Assembly (NCBI RefSeq): GCF_937616625.2
Contig: NC_065571.1
Coordinates: 30,485,879 to 30,549,878 of the forward strand
DNA from: Mercurialis annua
Lineage: Eukaryota > Streptophyta > Magnoliopsida > Malpighiales > Euphorbiaceae
Reading direction: 5' to 3'
Length of the DNA stretch: 64,000 nucleotides
Translations under genes and position numbers: made by a program
Shown: positions 49,080 to 61,500 of the stretch, piece after piece
Layout: every line of letters begins with the position of its first letter
Numbering within the stretch: the first letter of the stretch is position 1
The notes under the pieces: generated by a model
The model's input: only the letters and a program-made list of their open reading frames with translations
Told to the model about the DNA's origin: nothing
The model's database searches: none

Positions 49080-52000
49080 TAAGCCAAACGTTTAAAACGT
49101 TACGAATCAAATCCTAACGTTTTCCCTTTTTAACGATTTAAGCCAAACGTTTAAAACGTTACGAAACAAATGCTAATGTTTCAGTTTTTTAGCGATTTAA
49201 GCCAAATGTTTAAAAAGTTACAAAACAAATTCAAACGTTTCCCCTTTTTATCGATTTAAGCCAAACGTTTAAAACGTTATGAAAATAAATTACAACGTTT
49301 TTCTTTTTTAACGATTTAAGCCAAACGGGTACATCTTTTTAACGATTTAAGTCCAATCATTTAAGACATTACGAAACAAATCCAAACGTTTAAAACATTA
49401 CGAAACAAATCCTAACGTTTCACCTTTTTACCGAGTTAAGCCAAACGTTTAAAACATTACGAAAAAAATCCTAATGTTTCGCCTTTTTCGAGATTTAAGC
49501 CAAACGTTTAAAACGTTACGAAACAAATCCTAACGTTTCCCCTTTTTAGCGATTCAAGCCAAACGTTTAAAACGGTTCGAAACAAATCCAAACGTTTCAC
49601 CTTTTTAGTGATTTAGACCAAACTTTTAAAATGCTACGAAACCAATCCAAACGTTTAAAAGGTTACGAAACAAATCCTAATGTTTCACCTTTTTAGCGAT
49701 TTAAGGCAAAAATTTAAATCATTACGGAACAAATCCTAACATTTTAGCTTTTTAGCGATTTAAGCCAAACGTTTAAAGCGTTAAGAAACAAATCTAAACG
49801 TTTCACCTTTTTAGCGATTTTAGCCAAACGTTTAAAACGCTACGAAAAAAATCCAATCGTTTCACCTTTTTAGCGATTTAAGCCAAACATTTAAAAACAT
49901 TTCGAAACAAATCCAAACATTTCACCTTTTTAGTGATTTAAGCCAAACGTTTAAATAGTTTTAAAACCAATCCAAACATTTAAAATGTTACGAAACAAAT
50001 CCTAACGTTTCCCGTTTTTACTGATTTAACTCAAACGTTTAAAACGTTACGAAACAAATGCTAATGTTTCACTTTTTTAGCGATTTAAGCCAAATGTTTA
50101 ATAAGTTGAGAAAAAAATTCAAACGTTTCACCTTTTTAGAGATTTAAGCCAAACGTTTAAAAAGTTACGAAAAAAAATCAAAACGTTTCTCTTTTTTAGC
50201 GATTTAAGCCAAACGGTTACAAACGTTACGAAACAAATACAAACGTTTCATCTTTTTGACGATTTAAGTCCAAACGTTTAAAACATTACGAAACTAATCC
50301 AAACGTTTAAAACGTTACGAAACAAATCCTAACGTTTTACCTTTTTACCGATTTAAGCTAAACGTTTATAACATTATGAAAAAAAATCCGAACGTTTCGA
50401 TTTTTTCGAGATTTAAGCCAAACGTTTAAAACGTTATGAAACAAATCCTAATGTTTCCTTTTTAGCGATTTAAGCCAAACGTTTAAAACGGTTCGAAACA
50501 AATCCAATCGTTTCACCGTTTTAGTGATTTAGGCCAAACTTTTAAAACGCTACGAAACTAATCCAAACGTTTAAAACGTTACGAAACAAATCCTAACATT
50601 TTGCCTTTTTAGCAATGTAAGCCAAACATTTAAAACATTACGGAACACATCCTAACATTTTAGCTTTTTAGCGATTTAAGCCAAACGTTTAAAGCATTAA
50701 GAAATATATCTAAACGTTTCATTTTTTTAGCAATTTTAGCCAAACGTTTAAAACGTTGCGAAAAAATCCAATCGTTTCACCTTTTTTGCGATTTAAGCCA
50801 AACGTTCACAACCGTTACAAAATAAATCCAAATGTTTCACCTTTTTAGCTATGGAAGCCAAACGTTTACAAACGTTACAAAACAAATCCAAACGTTTCAC
50901 CTTGTTTGCGATTTAATCTAAATATTTAAAACAATACTAAACCAAACCTAACGTTTAAAACGTTACGAATCAAATCCAAACATTTCACCTTTTTAGCGAC
51001 TTAAGCCAAAAGGTTTACATGTTACGAAACCAATCAAAATTTATTAAACGTTATGAAATAAATCCAAACGTTTCATCTTTTTAGAAATTTAAGACAAACG
51101 TTTACAAACGTTACGAAACAAATCCAAACGTTTCACCTTTTTAGCGATTTAAGCCAAACGTTTACAAGCGTTACGATAACAAATTCAAAAGTTTCACCTT
51201 TTTAGCGATTTACGGCAAACGTTTAAAACGTTACGAAACCAATCCAAACGTTTAAAACGTTACGAAACAAATCCAAATGTTTCACCTTTTTAGCGATTTA
51301 AGACAAAAGTTTTCAAACGCTGCTAAACAAATCCAAACGTTTAACCTTTTTAGCAATTGAAGCCAAACGTTTACAAAAGTTATGAAACAAATCCAAATGT
51401 TTCCCCTATATACCTATTTAATCTAAATGTTAAAAACGTTACCAAACCAATCCAAACGTTTAAAACTTTACGAAACAAATCCAGATGTTTCACCTTTTTA
51501 GCGATTTCAGCCAAGCGTTTCACCTTTTTTCATTTAAGCCAAACGTTAACAAACGTTGCGAAAGAAATCCAAACATTTCACCATTTTAGCGATTTAAGCC
51601 AAACGATGACAAAGGTTACGAAACAAATCCAAACGTTTCCCCTTTTTAGCGATTTAAGCCAAACATTTAAAACGTTACTTAAACAATCCAAACGTTTCAC
51701 CTTTTTAGCGATATAAGCCAAAGGTTTAAAACGCTATGAAACCAATCCAAAAGTTTAAAACGTAACGGAAAAAATCCAAACGTTTCCCCTTTTTACTAAT
51801 TTAAGCAAAACGTTTACAAACATTACGAAACAAATCCTAATGTTTCACCTTTTTAGCGATTTAAGCCAAATGTTTAAAACGTTATGAAACCAATCCAAAC
51901 GGTTAAAACGTTAGAAACAAATCCAAATGTTTCACTTTTTTAGTGATTTAAGCCAAATGTTTAAAACATAACAAAACAAATCCTAATATTTCGCCCTTTT

Positions 52001-53808
52001 AGCGATTTAAGCCAAACATTTAAAACATTAAAAAACAAATCCTAACGTTTCCCCTTTTTAGCGATTTAAGCCAAACGTTTAAAACGTTTCGAAACAAATC
52101 TAAACGTTTCACCTTTTTGGCGATTTAAGCCAAACATTTAAATCATTACGAAACCAATCCAAACGTTTAAAATGTGACGAAATAAATACTAATGTTTCTC
52201 CTTTTAGCGATTTAAGTCAAACGTTTAAAACGTTACGAAAGAAATGCCAATGTTTCACTTTTTTAGCGATTTAAGCCAAATGTTTAAAAGTTACGAAACA
52301 AATTCAAACGTTTCACCTTTTTAGCAATTTAAGCCAAACGTTTAAAACGTTACGAAAAAAAATCAAAACGTTTCTCCTTTTTAGCAAATTAAGCCAAACA
52401 ATTACAAATATTACGAAACAAATCAAAATGTTTCATCTTTTAACGATTTTAGTCAAACGTTTAAAACATGACGAAACTAATCCAAACATTTAAAACGTTA
52501 CGAAACAAATCCTAACATTTCACCTTTTTAACGATTTAAGCCAAACATTTAAAACATTACGAAAAAAATCCTAACGTTTCGCCTTTTTCGAGATTTAAAC
52601 CAAACGCTTAAAACGTTACGAAACAAATCCTAACGTTTCCCCTTTTTAGCGATTTAAGCTAAATGTTTATAAATGTTATGAAACATATCCAAACGTTTCA
52701 CCTTTTTTGCGATTTAAGCCAGATATTTAAAACATTACGAAACCAATCTAAATGTTTAAAAAGTTACGAAAAAAATCCTAACGTTTTGGCTTTTATTCGA
52801 GATTAAAGCCAAACGTTTGTAATGTTACGAAACAAATCCAAATGTTTCCCCTTTTTAGCGATTTAAGCCTAACGTTTAAAACGTTACGAAAAAATCCTAA
52901 TGTTTCGCCTTTTTCGAGATTTAAGCCAAACGTTTAAAAAGTTACGAAATAAATCCTAACGTTTCCCCTCTTTAGCGATTTAAGCCAAACGTTTAAAACG
53001 TTTCGAAACAAATCTAAATGTTTCACCTTTTTAATGATTTAAGCCAAACGTTTAAAATGCTACAAAACCAATCCAAACGTTTAAAATGTTACGAAACAAG
53101 TCCTAACGTTTAACCTTTTTAGCGATGTTAGCCAAACGTTTCAAACATTACGGAACAAATCCTAACATTTTAGCTTTTTAGCAATTTACGCCAAATGTTT
53201 AAAACATTTTGAAACTAATCAAAATGTTTAAAACGTTAAAAAAAATCCAATCGTTTCACCTTTTTTGTGATTTAAGCCAAATATTTACAACCGTTACAAA
53301 ACAAATCCAAACGTTTCAGCTTTTTAGTTATTGAAGTCAAACGTTTACAAACGTTACGAAACAAATCCAAACGTTTCAACGTTTTAGCGATTTAATCTAA
53401 ATATTTATTACATTACTAAACCAATCCAAACGTTTAAAACTTTATGAATCAAATCCAAACGTTTCCCCTTTTTAGCGATTTAAGCCAAACGTTTACAAAC
53501 GTTAAGATATAAATTCAAACGTTTCGCCTTTTTAGCGATTTCAGCCAAACGTTTTACACGTTTCCAAACTAATCCAAACGTTTAAAATGTTATGAAACAA
53601 ATCCAAACGTTTCACCTTTTTAGCAATTTTAGACAAACGTTTACAAAAGTTACGAAACAAATCCAAACATTTCACCTTTTTAGCGATATAAGCCAAACAT
53701 TTACAAATGTTACGAAACAATTCCAAACGTTTCACCTTTTTAGCGATTTAAGCCAAACGTTTACAAACCTTACGAAACAAATCTAAATGTTTCCCCTTTT
53801 TAGCGATT
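49080..53808 (+). repeat. Short higher-order unit 1 (4.73 kb)
   Basis: The first ~780 bp equal the start of P1. At 49861-49871 the sequence jumps to the start of Q (45141-45151) and continues to its end. Relative to the long unit about 3.24 kb is missing, with the ab phase kept. The following unit repeats at 4729 bp. Confidence 0.88.
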
Positions 53809-56800
53809 TAAGCCAAACATTTAAAACGTTACGAATCAAATCCTAACGTTTTCCCTTTTTAACGATTTAAGCCAAACGTTTAAAACGTTACGAAACAAAT
53901 GCTAATGTTTCAGTTTTTTAGCGATTTAAGCCAAATGTTTAAAAAGTTACAAAACAAATTCAAACGTTTCCCCTTTTTATCGATTTAAGCCAAACGTTTA
54001 AAACGTTATGAAAATAAATTACAACGTTTTTCTTTTTTAACGATTTAAGCCAAACGGGTACATCTTTTTAACGATTTAAGTCCAATCATTTAAGACATTA
54101 CGAAACAAATCCAAACGTTTAAAACATTACGAAACAAATCCTAACGTTTCACCTTTTTACCGAGTTAAGCCAAACGTTTAAAACATTACGAAAAAAATCC
54201 TAATGTTTCGCCTTTTTCGAGATTTAAGCCAAACGTTTAAAACGTTACTAAACAAATCCTAACGTTTCCCCTTTTTAGCGATTCAAGCCAAACGTTTAAA
54301 ACGGTTCGAAACAAATCCAAACGTTTCACCTTTTTAGTGATTTAGACCAAACTTTTAAAATGCTACGAAACCAATCCAAACGTTTAAAAGGTTACGAAAC
54401 AAATCCTAATGTTTCACCTTTTTAGCGATTTAAGGCAAAAATTTAAATCATTACGGAACAAATCCTAACATTTTAGCTTTTTAGCGATTTAAGCCAAACG
54501 TTTAAAGCGTTAAGAAACAAATCTAAACGTTTCACCTTTTTAGCGATTTTAGCCAAACGTTTAAAACGCTACGAAAAAAATCCAATCGTTTCACCTTTTT
54601 AGCGATTTAAGCCAAACATTTAAAAACATTTCGAAACAAATCCAAACATTTCACCTTTTTAGTGATTTAAGCCAAACGTTTAAATAGTTTCAAAACCAAT
54701 CCAAACATTTAAAATGTTACGAAACAAATCCTAACGTTTCCCGTTTTTACCGATTTAACTCAAACGTTTAAAACGTTACAAAACAAATGCTAATGTTTCA
54801 CTTTTTTAGCGATTTAAGCCAAATGTTTAATAAGTTGAGAAAAAAATTCAAACGTTTCACCTTTTTAGAGATTTAAGCCAAACGTTTAAAAAGTTACGAA
54901 AAAAAATCAAAACGTTTCTCTTTTTTAGCGATTTAAGCCAAACGGTTACAAACGTTACGAAACAAATACAAACGTTTCATCTTTTTGACGATTTAAGTCC
55001 AAACGTTTAAAACATTACGAAACTAATCCAAACGTTTAAAACGTTACGAAACAAATCCTAACGTTTTACCTTTTTACCGATTTAAGCTAAACGTTTATAA
55101 CATTATGAAAAAAAATCCGAACGTTTCGATTTTTTCGAGATTTAAGCCAAACGTTTAAAACGTTATGAAACAAATCCTAATGTTTCCTTTTTAGCGATTT
55201 AAGCCAAACGTTTAAAACGGTTCGAAACAAATCCAATCGTTTCACCGTTTTAGTGATTTAGGCCAAACTTTTAAAACGCTACGAAACTAATCCAAACGTT
55301 TAAAACGTTACGAAACAAATCCTAACATTTTGCCTTTTTAGCAATGTAAGCCAAACATTTAAAACATTACGGAACACATCCTAACATTTTAGCTTTTTAG
55401 CGATTTAAGCCAAACGTTTAAAGCATTAAGAAATATATCTAAACGTTTCATCTTTTTAGCAATTTTAGCCAAACGTTTAAAACGTTGCGAAAAAATCCAA
55501 TCGTTTCACCTTTTTTGCGATTTAAGCCAAACGTTCACAACCGTTACAAAATAAATCCAAATGTTTCACCTTTTTAGCTATGGAAGCCAAACGTTTACAA
55601 ACGTTACAAAACAAATCCAAACGTTTCACCTTGTTTGCGATTTAATCTAAATATTTAAAACAATACTAAACCAAACCTAACGTTTAAAACGTTACGAATC
55701 AAATCCAAACATTTCACCTTTTTAGCGACTTAAGCCAAAAGGTTTACATGTTACGAAACCAATCAAAATTTATTAAACGTTATGAAATAAATCCAAACGT
55801 TTCACATTTTTAGAAATTTAAGACAAACGTTTACAAACGTTACGAAACAAATCCAAACGTTTCACCTTTATAGCGATTTAAGCCAAACGTTTACAAGCGT
55901 TACGATAACAAATTCAAAAGTTTCACCTTTTTAGCGATTTACGGCAAACGTTTAAAACGTTACGAAACCAATCCAAACGTTTAAAACGTTACGGAACAAA
56001 TCCAAATGTTTCACCTTTTTAGCGATTTAAGACAAAAGTTTTCAAACGCTGCTAAACAAATCCAAACGTTTAACCTTTTTAGCAATTGAAGCCAAACGTT
56101 TACAAAATTTATGAAACAAATCCAAATGTTTCCCCTATATACCTATTTAATCTAAATGTTAAAAACGTTACCAAACCAATCCAAACGTTTAAAACTTTAC
56201 GAAACAAATCCAGATGTTTCACCTTTTTAGCGATTTCAGCCAAGCGTTTCACCTTTTTTCATTTAAGCCAAACGTTAACAAACGTTGCGAAAGAAATCCA
56301 AACATTTCACCATTTTAGCGATTTAAGCCAAACGATGACAAAGGTTACGAAACAAATCCAAACGTTTCCCCTTTTTAGCGATTTAAGCCAAACATTTAAA
56401 ACGTTACTTAAACAATCCAAACGTTTCACCTTTTTAGCGATATAAGCCAAAGGTTTAAAACGCTATGAAACCAATCCAAAAGTTTAAAACGTAACGAAAA
56501 AAATCCAAACGTTTCCCCATTTTACTAATTTAAGCAAAACGTTTACAAACATTACGAAACAAATCCTAACGTTTCACCTTTTTAGCGATTTAAGCCAAAT
56601 GTTTAAAACGTTATGAAACCAATCCAAACGGTTAAAACGTTAGAAACAAATCCAAATGTTTCACTTTTTTAGTGATTTAAGCCAAATGTTTAAAACATAA
56701 CAAAACAAATCCTAACATTTCGCCCTTTTAGCGATTTAAGCCAAACATTTAAAACATTAAAAAACAAATCCTAACGTTTCCCCTTTTTAGCGATTTAAGC

Positions 56801-58536
56801 CAAACGTTTAAAACGTTTCGAAACAAATCTAAACGTTTCACCTTTTTGGCGATTTAAGCCAAACATTTAAATCATTACGAAACCAATCCAAACGTTTAAA
56901 ATGTGACGAAACAAATACTAATGTTTCTCCTTTTAGCGATTTAAGTCAAACGTTTAAAACGTTACGAAAGAAATGCCAATGTTTCACTTTTTTAGCGATT
57001 TAAGCCAAATGTTTAAAAGTTACGAAACAAATTCAAACGTTTCACCTTTTTAGCAATTTAAGCCAAACGTTTAAAACGTTACGAAAAAAAATCAAAACGT
57101 TTCTCCTTTTTAGCAAATTAAGCCAAACAATTACAAATATTACGAAACAAATCAAAATGTTTCATCTTTTAACGATGTTAGTCAAACGTTTAAAACATGA
57201 CGAAACTAATCCAAACATTTAAAACGTTACGAAACAAATCCTAACATTTCACCTTTTTAACGATTTAAGCCAAACATTTAAAACATTACGAAAAAAATCC
57301 TAACGTTTCGCCTTTTTCGAGATTTAAACCAAACGCTTAAAACGTTACGAAACAAATCCTAACGTTTCCCCTTTTTAGCGATTTAAGCCAAATGTTTATA
57401 AATGTTATGAAACATATCCAAACGTTTCACCTTTTTTGCAATTTAAGCCAGATATTTAAAACATTACGAAACCAATCTAAATGTTTAAAAAGTTACGAAA
57501 AAATCCTAACGTTTTGGCTTTTATTCGAGATTAAAGCCAAACGTTTGTAACGTTACGAAACAAATCCAAATGTTTCCCCTTTTTAGCGATTTAAGCCTAA
57601 CGTTTAAAACGTTACGAAAAAATCCTAACGTTTCGCCTTTTTCGAGATTTAAGCCAAACGTTTAAAAAGTTACGAAATAAATCCTAACGTTTCCCCTCTT
57701 TAGCGATTTAAGCCAAACGTTTAAAACGTTTCGAAACAAATCTAAATGTTTCACCTTTTTAATGATTTAAGCCAAACGTTTAAAATGCTACAAAACCAAT
57801 CCAAACGTTTAAAATGTTACGAAACAAGTCCTAACGTTTAACCTTTTTAGCGATGTTAGCCAAACGTTTCAAACATTACGGAACAAATCCTAACATTTTA
57901 GCTTTTTAGCAATTTACGCCAAATGTTTAAAACATTTTGAAACTAATCAAAATGTTTAAAACGTTAAAAAAAATCCAATCGTTTCACCTTTTTTGTGATT
58001 TAAGCCAAATATTTACAACCGTTACAAAACAAATCCAAACGTTTCAGCTTTTTAGTTATTGAAGTCAAACATTTACAAACGTTACGAAACAAATCCAAAC
58101 GTTTCAACGTTTTAGCGATTTAATCTAAATATTTAAAACATTACTAAACCAATACAAACGTTTAAAACTTTATGAATCAAATCCAAACGTTTCCCCTTTT
58201 TAGCGATTTAAGCCAAACGTTTACAAACGTTAAGATATAAATTCAAACGTTTCGCCTTTTTAGCGATTTCAGCCAAACGTTTTACACGTTTCCAAACTAA
58301 TCCAAACGTTTAAAATGTTATGAAACAAATCCAAACGTTTCACCTTTTTAGCAAATTTAGACAAACGTTTACAAAAGTTACGAAACAAATCCAAACGTTT
58401 CACCTTTTTAGCGATATAAGCCAAACATTTACAAATGTTACGAAACAATTCCAAACGTTTCACCTTTTTAGCGATTTAAGCCAAACGTTTACAAACCTTA
58501 CGAAACAAATCTAAATGTTTCCCCTTTTTAGCGATT
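53809..58536 (+). repeat. Short higher-order unit 2 (4.73 kb)
   Basis: Near-identical to 49080-53808, including the same internal junction (near 54590-54600). A 360-bp stretch compared at 46629, 51357 and 56086 encodes the same open frame with one residue changed in the third copy. Confidence 0.88.
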
Positions 58537-61500
58537 TAAGCCAAACGTTTAAAACGTTACGAATGAAATCCTAACGTTTTCCCTTTTTAACGATTTAAGC
58601 CAAACGTTTAAAACGTTACGAAACAAATGCTAATGTTTCAGTTTTTTAGCGATCTAAGCCAAATGTTTAAAAAGTTACAAAACAAATTCAAACGTTTCCC
58701 CTTTTTATCGATTTAAGCCAAACGTTTAAAACGTTATGAAAATAAATTACAACGTTTTTCTTTTTTAACGATTTAAGCCAAACGGGTACATCTTTTTAAC
58801 GATTTAAGTCCAATCATTTAAGACATTACGAAACAAATCCAAACGTTTAAAACATTACGAAACAAATCCTAACGTTTCACCTTTTTACCGAGTTAAGCCA
58901 AACGTTTAAAACATTACGAAAAAAATCCTAATGTTTCGCCTTTTTCGAGATTTAAGCCAAACGTTTAAAACGTTACTAAACAAATCCTAACGTTTCCCCT
59001 TTTTAGCGATTCAAGCCAAACGTTTAAAACGGTTCGAAACAAATCCAAACGTTTCACCTTTTTAGTGATTTAGACCAAACTTTTAAAATGCTACGAAACC
59101 AATCCAAACGTTTAAAAGGTTACGAAACAAATCCTAATGTTTCACCTTTTTAGCGATTTAAGGCAAAAATTTAAATCATTACGGAACAAATCCTAACATT
59201 TTAGCTTTTTAGCGATTTAAGCCAAACGTTTAAAGCGTTAAGAAACAAATCTAAACGTTTCACCTTTTTAGCGATTTTAGCCAAACGTTTAAAACGCTAC
59301 GAAAAAAATCCAATCGTTTCACCTTTTTGCGATTTAAGCCAGCTGTTTAAAACCGTTACAAAACAAATCCAAACGTTACCCCTTTTTAGCAATGGAAGCC
59401 AAACGTTTACAAACGTTACGAAACAAATCCAAACGTTTCACCTTTTTTGCGATTTAATCTAAATATTTAAAACATTACTAAACAAAACCAAACGTTTAAA
59501 ATGTTACAAATCAAATTCAAACGTTTCACCTTTTTAGCGATTTAAGCCAAAAGTTTTACACGTTACGAAATCAATCCAAATATTTAAAACGTTATAATAT
59601 AAATCCAAACGTTTAACGTTTTTATCAATTTTAGACAAACGTTTACAAACATTACGAAACAAATCCAAACGTTTCACCATTTTAGCGATTTAATCGAAGC
59701 GTTTACAAACGTTACGAAACAAATCAAAAAGTTTCACCTTTTTAGCGATTTAAGCCAAACGTTTAAAATGTTATGAAACCAATCCAAACGTTTAAAACGT
59801 TACGAAACAAATCCAAACGTTTCATCTTTTTAGTGATTGAAGCCAAAAGTTTTCAAACGTTGCTAAACAAATCAAAACGTTTAATCTTTTTAGCAATTAA
59901 AGCCAAACGTTTACAAAAGTTATGAAACAAATCCAAATGTTTTCCCTTTTTACTTATTTAATCAAAATGTTTAAAACGTTACCAAACCAATCCAAACGTT
60001 TAATACGTTATGAAACCAATCCAAATGTTTCACCTTTTTAGCGATTTAAGCCAAACGTTTCACGTTTTTTCATTTAAGCCAAACGTTAACAAACGTAACG
60101 AAACAAATCCAAATATTTCACCTTTTTAGCGATTTAAGCCAAACGATTACAAAGGTTATGAAACAAATCCAAACGTTTCACCTTTTTAGCGATTTAAGCC
60201 AAACATTTAAAATATTACTTAACCAATCCAAACGTTTCACCTTTTTAGCGATATAAGCCAAACGTTTAAAAAGCTACGAAACCAATCTTAAAGTTTATAA
60301 CTTAACGAAAAAATTCAAATGTTTCCCCTTTTTACTAATTTAAGCCAAACGTTTACAAACATTACGAAACAAATCCAAACATTTCACCTTTTTAGCGATT
60401 TAAGCCAAACATTTAAAGCGTTTCGAAACAAATCCAAACGTTTCACCTTTTTAGTGATTTAAGCCAAATGTTTAAATCGTTTCGAAACCAATCCAAACGT
60501 TTAAAACTTCACGAATCAAATCCTAACGTTTTCCCTCTTTACCGATTTAAGCCAAACGTTTAAAACGTTACGAAACAAATGCTAATGTTTCACTTTTTTT
60601 AGCGATTTAAACCAAATGTTTAAAAAGTTACGAAACAAATTCAAACGTTTCACCTTTTTAGCGATTTAAGCCAAACGTTTAAACGTTATGAAAATAAATT
60701 AAAACGTTTTTCTTTTTTAGCGATTTAAGCCAAACGGGTACAAACGTTAAGAAACAAATCCAAACGTTTCATCTTTTTAACGATTTAAGTCCAATCGTTT
60801 AAAACATTACGAAACAAATCCAAACGTTTAAAACATTACGAAACAAATCCTAACGTTTCACCTTTTTACCGAGTTAAGCCAAACGTTTAAAACATTACGA
60901 AAAAAATCCTAATGTTTTGCCTTTTTCTAGATTTAAGCCAAACGTTTAAAACGTTACGAAACAAATCCTAACGTTTCCCCTTTTTAGCGATTCAAGCCAA
61001 ACGTTTAAAACGGTTCGAAACAAATCCAAACGTTTCACCTTTTTAGTGATTTAGACCAAACTTTTAAAATGCTACGAAACCAATCCAAACGTTTAAAAGG
61101 TTACGAAACAAATCCTAATGTTTCACCTTTTTAGCGATTTAAGGCAAAAATTTAAATCATTACGGAACAAATCCTAACATTTTAGCTTTTTAACGATTTA
61201 AGCCAAACGTTTAAAGCGTTAAGAAACAAATCTAAACGTTTCACCTTTTTAGCGATTTTAGCCAAACTTTTAAAACGCTACGAAAAAAATCCAATCGTTT
61301 CACCTTTTTGCGATTTAAGCCAGCTGTTTAAAACCGTTACAAAACAAATCCAAACGTTACCCCTTTTTAGCAATGGAAGCCAAACGTTTACAAACGTTAC
61401 GAAACAAATCCAAACGTTTAACCTTTTTTGCGATTTAATCTAAATATTTAAAACATTACTAAACAAAACCAAACGTTTAAAATGTTACAAATCAAATTCA

